Shown one piece after another: positions 32,643 through 38,909 of a stretch of DNA of 38,909 nucleotides. Source of the DNA: a virus. The position numbers were made by a program, and so were the translations under genes. Location of the stretch: positions 1-38,909 of the IMG/VR virus record IMGVR_UViG_3300037086_000144. One strand, 5' to 3'. The notes under the pieces are model-generated. The model worked only from the letters and a program-made list of their open reading frames with translations, was not told where the DNA came from and made no database searches. Each line of letters opens with the position of its first letter. Within the stretch, counting starts at the first letter, position 1.

Positions 32643-32821
32643 GGGAGGAGAGTATCAGCCGCCGCGCCTGCGGGTGTGCGCCCTCCCACCGAACCGCTAG
32701 GCGATCAAATGGAGAGAGCCGCCGACGCGACGGCGTTTGCCTTGCGGCAAAGTGAAATGGTTTAGGAGAGGCAGATCATGACACACCGATGCCTCTGCCG
32801 AGAGTGGACGGCCGGACGGAG
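32643..32821. other. Non-coding gap with two small hairpins
   Basis: 179 bp without a convincing gene. On the minus strand there is TTTGCC-GCAA-GGCAAA (32736-32751, a 6-bp stem with a GNRA-type loop) and, just downstream, CGCCG-TCGCGT-CGGCG (about 32720-32735). Neither is followed by a T run, so they are not intrinsic terminators. They may be leader structure for the 103-residue gene. Confidence 0.35.
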
Positions 32822-33247
32822 TCAGGGCAACACTATTTGCTCGCGCCACTCGCCCTTCACGCGCCAGACGAGTTTGAACGTGGCCCAGCGGTGCGCGCTG
32901 GCCGCGATCTTCAGCGCCTCAAAACCCCCGCGGAAGGCGTGCGGGCCCTTGCATTCGATGAAGAGTTTCTCTGAAGGGACAAAGTGATCCGGCTTGTACC
33001 AACAACCGTTGCCGATTTTTAACCGGATTGCTTGGGAGAGGATCTCGGCGCCAGGGTAGAAGAACCGCAGTTGGTCGAGGTAGGACTCCTCGAGTTTGTT
33101 CATCAGCGGTTTCTTGTCTTGGCGGATCCGCTCCGCCGGCGCCGCAGGCACCGGCGCCTGGCCGAATAGCTGAGGGTTCAGCTTCCGGAAAGACGCCGAT
33201 CCATGCGTCGCGAGCCAAACGGGATCAATGATGCCGGTCCGCTTCAC
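32822..33247 (-). CDS. PD-(D/E)XK nuclease-like protein
   Basis: 141 residues from GTG 33247, which overlaps the upstream TGA (GTGA). A helical region with KLEESYLDQLRFFYPGAEIL is followed by YKPDHFVPSEKLFIECKGPH, which gives the D...ECK core of the PD-(D/E)XK fold, and a C-terminal helix. Phage proteins of this size and pattern (DUF1064-like) are thought to act on DNA ends or junctions. An internal Met at residue 49 is an alternative start. Its place in the replication operon fits a recombination or resolution role. Confidence 0.65.
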   Translation of the reverse strand: MKRTGIIDPVWLATHGSASFRKLNPQLFGQAPVPAAPAERIRQDKKPLMNKLEESYLDQLRFFYPGAEILSQAIRLKIGNGCWYKPDHFVPSEKLFIECKGPHAFRGGFEALKIAASAHRWATFKLVWRVKGEWREQIVLP

Positions 33248-33843
33248 TTCTTCTTTGCGACCTTGGTCTTCGGTGCCGCCGGCTTCGCCTCCGGAAGGAG
33301 ATTAACGGTGGCCTTGACGCCGGCGCCAAGGTCCCGCGTCATCGCGAAGCCGAAGTAAAGTTGCTTGCCGGAGAGAACGAACCGGGTCGCTTGCTTGCAT
33401 TCCATCGAAGCGGCGCCGTGGCGCTGGGCAATGGCATCGAACCAGCCGAATTGACGATCGTGGAGTTTGAGCTTCAGCTTGGGGCGACCATGCTCATCCA
33501 CCTTCGGCCGACCGTGGCGGTTGAGTTTGATTTCCAGGTGAAAGAGTTCGTGGTCGAGCAGCGCATCCTGTTCGGCCTCGCTCATCTCATAGTAGCGAAG
33601 CTCGTCGACGACGATTTCCGCGTCGCCGCGGCCCATCGCCCGCTGCTTGGAGTCGAGAACCTTTACGACGGCGACGCCTGCGGCGCCGTGAAGCTTGATG
33701 GCCGGCTCTTCCTCGTCGGTATTGACGGCGGAGATGCAGTCGATTCGAACCGAGTTGAGATTGAGTTCGGGGTGGAACGAGGCGATCAAGCGGGAGATCC
33801 GCTCGGAGATTTCACTTGGGGCTTTGGCGTAGTTTGTGGACAT
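33244..33843 (-). CDS. Putative phage metallopeptidase (HExxH)
   Basis: 199 residues from ATG 33843; an upstream in-frame start at 33912 would overlap the previous gene by about 100 bp. The hallmark is EAEQDALLDHELFHLEIKL with H98-E99-x-x-H102, the zinc-binding HExxH motif, in the setting seen in the 'putative phage metallopeptidase' family (a run of Asp/Glu, then LLDHEL). A Lys-rich C-terminal tail follows. The substrate is unknown. The family commonly sits in phage replication operons. Confidence 0.8.
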   Translation of the reverse strand: MSTNYAKAPSEISERISRLIASFHPELNLNSVRIDCISAVNTDEEEPAIKLHGAAGVAVVKVLDSKQRAMGRGDAEIVVDELRYYEMSEAEQDALLDHELFHLEIKLNRHGRPKVDEHGRPKLKLKLHDRQFGWFDAIAQRHGAASMECKQATRFVLSGKQLYFGFAMTRDLGAGVKATVNLLPEAKPAAPKTKVAKKK

Positions 33844-34207
33844 AAGCTTTTTGGACGTCGCGGGCGTAGCGGTAGTGGCGTTCTTCGAAGTGGCGGCGAT
33901 TGGGCCCGGCATTCCAGCGCAGGGCGATCGTGTAGGGGTTCACTGGCACTCCCTGCATCCAGCAGGCGATTTCAAGATCATCGAGAATACAGAGGGCCAC
34001 CGCTCGCTGTAGTTCCGGGCCGGCGGTCTTCATCGGGAGCGTGCAGTAGTCCGCCCAAGTCGACGGGAGAATATGCCAAGGCGTGAGCTCGCCGGCGGCA
34101 CCAGGCGGAGGACCTTCGACCGAGGCGATGGCGGCGAGTTCGCGGGTTTGGTCAATCTGCGCTAGGCAGGGGAGAGCGAGGCAAATCAATAATACGAGGA
34201 GTTTCAC
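33812..34207 (-). CDS. Exported lytic-transglycosylase-like protein, candidate endolysin
   Basis: 131 residues. A signal peptide (KLLVLLICLALPCLA) precedes a compact domain with E31 in SVEGPPPG, LTPWHILPSTW (about 41-51) and RWNAGPNRRHF (about 97-107). The Glu / STW / NAGP spacing resembles SLT-type lytic transglycosylases, which cleave peptidoglycan. It could be the phage lysin (exported by Sec) or a cell-wall enzyme used at infection. It is oddly placed in the replication operon. GTG start at 34207; overlaps the next gene by 32 bp. Confidence 0.62.
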   Translation of the reverse strand: MKLLVLLICLALPCLAQIDQTRELAAIASVEGPPPGAAGELTPWHILPSTWADYCTLPMKTAGPELQRAVALCILDDLEIACWMQGVPVNPYTIALRWNAGPNRRHFEERHYRYARDVQKAYVHKLRQSPK

Positions 34208-34388
34208 GTTGTTTGGCTTTGAGGTTGCGGACGATCTTCTCCAGCTTGGTTGTGATGTCCTGGCGGTGGAGATTCATCGCCCGGATCTGGGCGCGGTCTT
34301 TCGCTGGCACCTTCCACCAGCATTTTGAGCAGACGAATGAGACGCGCTCCTCGGATCGCCCGCAGGCCGGACAGATAAAGGGGTTCAT
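34152..34388 (-). CDS. Small zinc-ribbon protein
   Basis: 78 residues from ATG 34388, which overlaps the HNH stop (ATGA). The N terminus has two CxxC pairs (CPACGRSEERVSFVCSKC) forming a zinc ribbon. The rest is basic and helical. Its 3' end overlaps the next gene by 56 bp. A longer frame runs upstream to 34565, but that part overlaps the HNH gene. Function unknown; DNA- or RNA-binding is plausible. Confidence 0.65.
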   Translation of the reverse strand: MNPFICPACGRSEERVSFVCSKCWWKVPAKDRAQIRAMNLHRQDITTKLEKIVRNLKAKQRETPRIIDLPRSPLPSAD

Positions 34389-34939
34389 AACAGAAATCCT
34401 TTCTGCTGCATGAAAACGATCGGATCTTTGTCGCTCTTGCTCCCGTTGCACTTTGGACAGAGAAGCTGGATATTGCTGTCGATATTCGGGCCGCCTTTGG
34501 TGATGGCAATGATATGATCCATGTCGTAGCCGGTCTTCTTCAGGTTTGCGTGGCAGACAGGGCATTTGCCGTGCTGGAGCTTCATCAGGCGGAGAGGAAG
34601 GTCCGCAGAGAGTCGCCCGCCTACTGCTTTGACTCGTGCCCGTCTATTCTGCCCATTAACAGAGAAAATATGGCGATTTTTCTTTGCATATTCTCGGCTC
34701 TTCGAGCGCCTTTCTTCGATATGCTTGAGATGGGATTTCTTGCGTATTTCAACCACTCTTTCGTGATGTTTTTTCCGGTAATTTTGCCCGGCTTTAATCG
34801 CCTTATCTCGGTTCCTCCAATACCAAGCAGTAGCATAGGCATTCGCACGCTGCTTATTCCTTTTAACCCAAGCTATCTGATAAGCGCGTTTCCGCGCACG
34901 ACTAGAGATAACCTCTTCTGCTGTAAGTTTTCTGCGCAT
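34385..34939 (-). CDS. HNH homing endonuclease
   Basis: 184 residues. A highly basic N-terminal 100 residues (Lys/Arg/Tyr-rich, repeated NRDKA/KHHERV-type units) probably bind DNA. The C-terminal HNH has CPVCHANLKKTGYDMDHIIA, then GGPNIDSNIQLLCPKCNGSK, with both CxxC pairs, the DH pair and the Asn residues of an active treble clef. It is clearly AT-richer than its neighbours. It begins 1 bp after the nuclease stop region and its own stop overlaps the zinc-ribbon start (ATGA), so the insertion leaves the operon intact. Confidence 0.9.
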   Translation of the reverse strand: MRRKLTAEEVISSRARKRAYQIAWVKRNKQRANAYATAWYWRNRDKAIKAGQNYRKKHHERVVEIRKKSHLKHIEERRSKSREYAKKNRHIFSVNGQNRRARVKAVGGRLSADLPLRLMKLQHGKCPVCHANLKKTGYDMDHIIAITKGGPNIDSNIQLLCPKCNGSKSDKDPIVFMQQKGFLL

Positions 34940-34940
34940 C

Positions 34941-36095
34941 TCACGCCACCTTCAGAACGGAATTGGTCTTCTGGACCGTAATCGCGCCCAGTCGCTCTTT
35001 ATATTCCGTCTGCCCACTGTCTCCTTTTTTGGAAGTCTTCGGTAGATCAAACTGCTCAGCTAACAGCCGTTCGATCTCACCCGGGCGGAATTTGTACGAC
35101 TGATGGAATCGATCATCGCTGAGGCATTGCAGCGCGGCCGTGGCCGCGGCGTTGTCCGTGATTTCCCGGGCCCCTGGCCGGTCGACGACAAAGAGCTTGG
35201 TGCCGTCGGAGAGCTCGGCGCCGCCCATCTCCATCACGCGAGCCTTGAGCGTGTCGTGCGCGAGCGCCAGGGGCGCCTCAAACTTCTTCGCCGCCTCCTC
35301 GAAGCGGTAGAGCTTCTCGAGATCCGGCTCGGAGGGGATCGCGGCAAACTGCTCGGGTGTGAGCGTGAGTTTCATTTTTTCAACGTCGTTTTCGAAGGCT
35401 GGGCAAACAAGGGCGGCCGGGCAATATTGACACTGGCGAAATCCGTCCGAATTTAGATCAAACTGATGATCGAGGCTGCGATTTATCTCCTGTTCGAGAT
35501 AGGCTATTTCTCGGTCAAGTTGTTCCCGAGTTTCGGCACGAACAACAGTGATTTTCTCGATGCCGCTGTCTTCGTCGTTTTGCGGCTGTACTAATGCGGT
35601 GAGAATCTTCTGAAGCGTAGGGAAATTCAATGCCCTCAATACCCGATACCCCAATAGCTGAGGATTATCTGCGGCGATCGTGACTGGGGCAGATCCAGCT
35701 TTCCAGTCGAAGTCACACGCCTCCGTGGCATTGGCATCGATGGAGGCACAGTCCAGATGACCGACCAGTTTGAAGCGTTCAAATTCCCACGCGTATTCCG
35801 CTTCCACTTCCAGGGCTAAGTGCGGCTCGATGTACATGCGGGCTGTATCGATACAGAATGAGGCAATCCACTCATCGAAGCGCGTTGCCTTGTGGTCGGG
35901 AAAAACAATTTCCGGACCAACCGCACCCTCTTCATCCTTCAGCCGTTGGGCGATCCGGGCGTGAACCCATCGACCTAATACGGCCTGCGAAGAATCCTTA
36001 TCTGGCCGTTTCACTCGACCTACGAGCATTCTGGAAGCAGGGCAGCTTAAGAGTTGATCCAGACCACTGCAACGGATTGTCGGTTTCTCTGGCAT
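34941..36095 (-). CDS. RecB/Cas4-like Fe-S exonuclease
   Basis: 384 residues from ATG 36095; the frame extends up to 36272 but that part overlaps the previous gene and has no sense. A conserved N-terminal C9...SCPAS start, GHLD at about 112, the DFDWKAG nuclease motif (D128/D130/K132) and a C-terminal CQYCPAALVC (C222, C225, C231) define a PD-(D/E)XK nuclease with a probable 4Fe-4S cluster, as in DUF2800/Cas4-like phage exonucleases. The expected role is resection of DNA ends to give single strands for RecT, encoded two genes upstream. The last 120 residues are helical. Confidence 0.82.
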   Translation of the reverse strand: MPEKPTIRCSGLDQLLSCPASRMLVGRVKRPDKDSSQAVLGRWVHARIAQRLKDEEGAVGPEIVFPDHKATRFDEWIASFCIDTARMYIEPHLALEVEAEYAWEFERFKLVGHLDCASIDANATEACDFDWKAGSAPVTIAADNPQLLGYRVLRALNFPTLQKILTALVQPQNDEDSGIEKITVVRAETREQLDREIAYLEQEINRSLDHQFDLNSDGFRQCQYCPAALVCPAFENDVEKMKLTLTPEQFAAIPSEPDLEKLYRFEEAAKKFEAPLALAHDTLKARVMEMGGAELSDGTKLFVVDRPGAREITDNAAATAALQCLSDDRFHQSYKFRPGEIERLLAEQFDLPKTSKKGDSGQTEYKERLGAITVQKTNSVLKVA

Positions 36096-36180
36096 GGCTA
36101 GATGGCGAGTGTTTGTTGCACCGGAACACGATCCCATTTGGCGCGATTCTGTGGTGCCTCTTCTCCTTAGTCTCCATTGC

Positions 36181-37059
36181 TCAACGACGATTGGAATTGA
36201 TCGGATCTTTCTGAATGAAGAATTGTACCCCGGGAAGCACCGGCAACGGCTGTCGGGCATTAAATCCGGCACAAAAATCTTTGCGGATAGCAGCGTCGTC
36301 GATCGTTCTAATCACATATTTAGAGGGAAGTGCCGCTATGTTGAGGACTGTGAATTTCAATGTCTCCCTGAAACTGATTCCGCTTGGCCGGATGATGGCG
36401 GCGGGCTTGGCCTTCAGAGCCTCTTCCTGGCGGGCGAGCTGGGCCTCGCGGTTGGCTGCCTCCTGGTCGGCGAGGAGAGCCATGTCGTCATCCGCGGCGA
36501 GCGCGGCCGGCGGCGCTGGTTCCTCGGCAGGCTCAAAGGGCAAATCCTCCTGCGGCGGAGCCTCAGCGGCTTGCTTCCGGCGGGCCTCCGCTTCGGCTTC
36601 CTCTTTCTGTCGCTTCCGCTCGGCGATCTCCCGGTCAATGCGATCCTGTTCCAGCTTCAGCCGCTCCGCCTCGATGCGGCGCAATTCGGCTTGGCGGCCG
36701 CGTTCCGCCTCCTCCCGCCGGCGCTGTTCAGCCATCTCCCAAACGCGCAAGCGGTCGCTGGCCTGAGTATCGATGGCCTTGAGCGCCGCCATCGGCCCGG
36801 CGGCCGTGGCGTCGATCTTGGCCTCCAGATCCAGAAGCGGGCGCTTGGTCTCCAGCCGGCGGGCGTCGAGCGCCTTGCGGAGGTCGCGGGCTTCCCGCAT
36901 GATGCTGGCACAATCATCAGCCTCCTCTGTATTGCCGATAGCAACCAAGCCTTTGAGCTTGGTGGATAGCGCCTCGGTGCGGATTAGAACGTCCGCCGGG
37001 ACCACCAGCGCGGTGCGCTGCGGAAGTTCGGTTACTACTTCGAGGGCGAGGGTGGGCAT
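36181..37059 (-). CDS. Coiled-coil recombination-associated protein
   Basis: 292 residues. An N-terminal helical domain (about 20-105) runs into a long highly charged coiled coil (about 108-165, Arg/Glu-rich). A Pro/Ala linker (about 165-190) is followed by another helical stretch and a C-terminal domain with FTVLNIAALPSKYVIRTIDD, like proteins found beside phage RecT genes. It begins 8 bp after the RecT stop. I infer a structural or accessory role in recombination. The C-terminal third is AT-richer than the rest. Confidence 0.7.
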   Translation of the reverse strand: MPTLALEVVTELPQRTALVVPADVLIRTEALSTKLKGLVAIGNTEEADDCASIMREARDLRKALDARRLETKRPLLDLEAKIDATAAGPMAALKAIDTQASDRLRVWEMAEQRRREEAERGRQAELRRIEAERLKLEQDRIDREIAERKRQKEEAEAEARRKQAAEAPPQEDLPFEPAEEPAPPAALAADDDMALLADQEAANREAQLARQEEALKAKPAAIIRPSGISFRETLKFTVLNIAALPSKYVIRTIDDAAIRKDFCAGFNARQPLPVLPGVQFFIQKDPINSNRR

Positions 37060-37066
37060 AGGAATA

Positions 37067-38584
37067 TCAACCGAATGCAGGTTCCTTAGACTCTCCTATA
37101 TTCTTGGCAATCAGCGCCGGCGGCCGGCTGTAGTCCGGCACATTCTTGCCGTCGACCTTCACGGCCTTGGCCTGGGCCTCGAAGTTGGCTTCGAGGATCG
37201 CCCCAATGTTCATCAAATTGGGTTTGGCCACGATCGCAGCCTTGTTCTGATCCACGCCAGCGCATTCGAACGTAACCGCTTCGCCCTCGTAGCCTTCGGC
37301 TTTGATTTGCAGTAGGAGGTAAGGCCTGGTGCCGCCGGCGAGCCGTGGCTGGATCTCGACGACTTCGAAGGTGATGACTTGCGGCCACGGTTTGCCGTGG
37401 AATCCCTGCAAAGTGACGTTTGGAGCGATTGGCGGGCAGTTTTGCGGTGCCGGGCTGGCTTTGGCTGCCGCGGATCCGCTCGAACCGTTGGTCTGAGCCG
37501 CCAGCGGGGTCGCGGCAGCCGCAGAACTGGCCGCTGTGCCGCGCCGCCGACCTGACGCGGGTGTTGAGACGGGGGGAGCCTCCTTGGGCGGTTCCTGGCC
37601 TGCTGCGGGCGTTTTGGCCTGTTCGCCTGCTGGCGGCTGTTGAGAACCAGTTGCGCCTGCAGGAGGCGGTTCGGACGCTGCCCGGGCGCCGCCGCGCTTG
37701 GGAGCGGGCAGGGCTGGCCGGCCAGTGGGGTCAGCCTGGGGATCACCAAGGGGGGTTTCAGCTCCCGGCGTCACGTTGCGAATGAGCCTTTCCTCGGTCT
37801 TTTCTTCAGCTACCATCGCCTCACGGGCGGTCTCGGTGATGGGCAGACTCTTGAAATGCCTCCGGATGAGAGTCTTCTTACCCATCTCCTCGAAATACTC
37901 AGTCCAGGGCGATTGCTTAACCTTCCAGTCTTCGAGCCCCTTCAGTACCTTGTTACGGACCTCCTCAACTTTCGAAACCGGCATCCATTCGTAGGACGTG
38001 AGGCCGGAACGCAGCGCGGCGCAGGAATAGAAGCCAAGGATGGCACCGTTCTCCCGCGGGTCGGGTTTGTGCACAAGTTCCTGGCGCGGAGCGCGGACGA
38101 TGGAGAACTCATCACCTTCGCGAACAATGCCGGGCCAAACATCAAGGATCTCGGGAGATTGAAGCGCCAAATCCCTCAAACCACGAAAGCCGACGAGAAT
38201 GGTGCAGACCTTTTTGTCGCCCTGGCGCTTTGGTCGACGTGCGATGAAGAAAACCTTCTGCGTAACAGAGTCGGGATACATTCCCATCGTCGCACAATCG
38301 CTGATGCACGAAAAGAAGCTGACGGGGTCACACTCGGAAAGCTCGGGCTGGCGGTAGATGAGCGAGACGACGAGCCGCTTGAACTTGTCGAGGGAGAGTT
38401 CCTTCGGAATCAACGCCTGGATTTTCTGCTGGGTGGTGGCTGCCTCCCACTTTGCAAGGAGCAAAGGCGGTTGTTCGCGGACCGCCAGGGCGCGAGCCCC
38501 AGTGGTTCCTACCGGCGGCGCTTGATTCGCCGGCGGCTCGACGGTCGCGGGCGGAGCGGTTTCGAATGATTCGGAGTCGGACAT
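37067..38584 (-). CDS. recT: RecT-family single-strand annealing protein with C-terminal extension
   Basis: 505 residues. Residues about 40-265 match RecT: helical start, then PVSFFSCISDCATMGMYPD, ILVGFRGLRDLAL and YFEEMGKKTLIRRHFKSLP, the usual family landmarks. RecT anneals complementary single strands at phage DNA ends. A Pro/Ala/Gly-rich linker (about 275-385) joins it to a separate C-terminal domain (about 390-490) that is beta-rich and might be an OB-like DNA-binding fold. This makes it about 200 residues longer than a typical RecT. It starts at ATG 38584 with leader CCCACTGAATT and no Shine-Dalgarno. Confidence 0.87.
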   Translation of the reverse strand: MSDSESFETAPPATVEPPANQAPPVGTTGARALAVREQPPLLLAKWEAATTQQKIQALIPKELSLDKFKRLVVSLIYRQPELSECDPVSFFSCISDCATMGMYPDSVTQKVFFIARRPKRQGDKKVCTILVGFRGLRDLALQSPEILDVWPGIVREGDEFSIVRAPRQELVHKPDPRENGAILGFYSCAALRSGLTSYEWMPVSKVEEVRNKVLKGLEDWKVKQSPWTEYFEEMGKKTLIRRHFKSLPITETAREAMVAEEKTEERLIRNVTPGAETPLGDPQADPTGRPALPAPKRGGARAASEPPPAGATGSQQPPAGEQAKTPAAGQEPPKEAPPVSTPASGRRRGTAASSAAAATPLAAQTNGSSGSAAAKASPAPQNCPPIAPNVTLQGFHGKPWPQVITFEVVEIQPRLAGGTRPYLLLQIKAEGYEGEAVTFECAGVDQNKAAIVAKPNLMNIGAILEANFEAQAKAVKVDGKNVPDYSRPPALIAKNIGESKEPAFG

Positions 38585-38817
38585 AATTCAGTGGGTTGGA
38601 TTGTTTCGATTCGCAGGTTCAAAACCGGGCGGTCCTTGAGGACGCAGAGCGCATCACAGGCAGGCTGAAGCCCCTTCTGGATAGCGGTGCGCAGGACCGT
38701 GGCGCGATCTTCGCCAGTGTGCCGAGAAACCTTCCACACCATCGCTGAGATGGCGGGCGTAAAGCGCACGCCGAAAACAAAAGGCAACCGGACCGGCCTC
38801 AACACACCAGAGGGCAT
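38509..38817 (-). CDS. Possible ribbon-helix-helix DNA-binding protein
   Basis: 102 residues from ATG 38817 (a TTG at 38859 is also in frame). The middle has a strand (VRLPFVFGVRF) followed by two helices (TPAISAMVWKVSRHTG and ATVLRTAIQKGLQ), which fits a ribbon-helix-helix fold. The C-terminal tail is Arg/Pro-rich and overlaps the RecT start by 76 bp. As the first gene of the recombination operon it could be its regulator. Real coding is less certain than for its neighbours. Confidence 0.5.
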   Translation of the reverse strand: MPSGVLRPVRLPFVFGVRFTPAISAMVWKVSRHTGEDRATVLRTAIQKGLQPACDALCVLKDRPVLNLRIETIQPTELCPTPNHSKPLRPRPSSRRRIKRRR

Positions 38818-38909
38818 GCCGGAACGCTCGCGCACGTAAACGCGGCGGTCAAGCCTCAATTATCAGCGTAGGGAAGACGCACGTTGACCGGCGGCCGTGG
38901 CTTCCGCCG

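Noticed and set aside
1-38909. tRNA genes and CRISPR arrays
   Set aside because: No cloverleaf-like T-loop/anticodon arrangement and no regularly spaced direct repeats seen; only the fibre gene's 42-bp tandem units repeat.

Overview
This window looks like part of a tailed-phage genome, either free or integrated. It encodes a portal protein, a scaffold-like protein, an N4-gp56-like major capsid protein, two adaptor-like proteins and a large tail fibre. It also has a RecT / RecB-Cas4-type recombination and replication module. I saw no terminase, integrase, tape-measure protein, tail sheath, tRNA, rRNA or CRISPR array, so the window is probably incomplete; the first gene runs off the left edge. 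The adaptor-like genes and the absence of tail-tube or sheath genes fit a short-tailed (podovirus-like) virion. The host is an inference: GC-rich DNA, a secreted Ig-like domain of a style common in Verrucomicrobiota, and a scarcity of Shine-Dalgarno sequences together suggest a Gram-negative verrucomicrobial host. This is not proven.

Layout: (1) 2-5115, plus strand: end of a large protein, portal, a family-9 glycosyltransferase and a small helical protein. (2) 5084-11658, minus strand: a translationally coupled cassette (GIY-YIG endonuclease, two large repeat-bearing virion-type proteins, a Cys-rich small protein, an HNH endonuclease) plus a Pro/Ala-rich protein, embedded in reverse inside the structural region. 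(3) 11716-20249, plus strand: scaffold, major capsid, a terminator, small proteins, two adaptors and a tail fibre with a signal-peptide-like N terminus. (4) 20258-24804, plus strand: two HNH endonucleases among small secreted proteins, lipoproteins and membrane proteins, probably for lysis and the cell envelope. (5) 24787-38817, minus strand: read from its 5' end, a possible ribbon-helix-helix protein, RecT, a coiled-coil protein, a Fe-S RecB/Cas4-like nuclease, HNH, zinc ribbon, transglycosylase-like protein, metallopeptidase, PD-(D/E)XK nuclease, a DNA methyltransferase split by an HNH gene, an SF2 helicase with two inteins, and a DnaB-N/RepA-like ATPase.

The outstanding theme is the number of homing endonucleases. 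I count nine endonuclease genes or domains from four families (five HNH, one GIY-YIG, two LAGLIDADG, one Vsr/EDxHD-like) in 39 kb. Three kinds of arrangement stand out. The helicase carries an intein in its DEAD-box-like motif II and a second in its arginine-finger motif VI. The first intein contains a complete zinc-finger/Vsr-like endonuclease gene in the +1 frame, whose C terminus is dual-coded with the intein's C-terminal splicing blocks. The DNA methyltransferase is split into two reading frames by an HNH gene and also carries an in-frame LAGLIDADG domain.

Expression appears to rely on stop/start overlaps (ATGA, GTGA, TGATG) within operons. Genes with a free 5' leader mostly lack a Shine-Dalgarno sequence and often have pyrimidine-rich leaders. 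Two strong terminator hairpins end directly at the next start codon.
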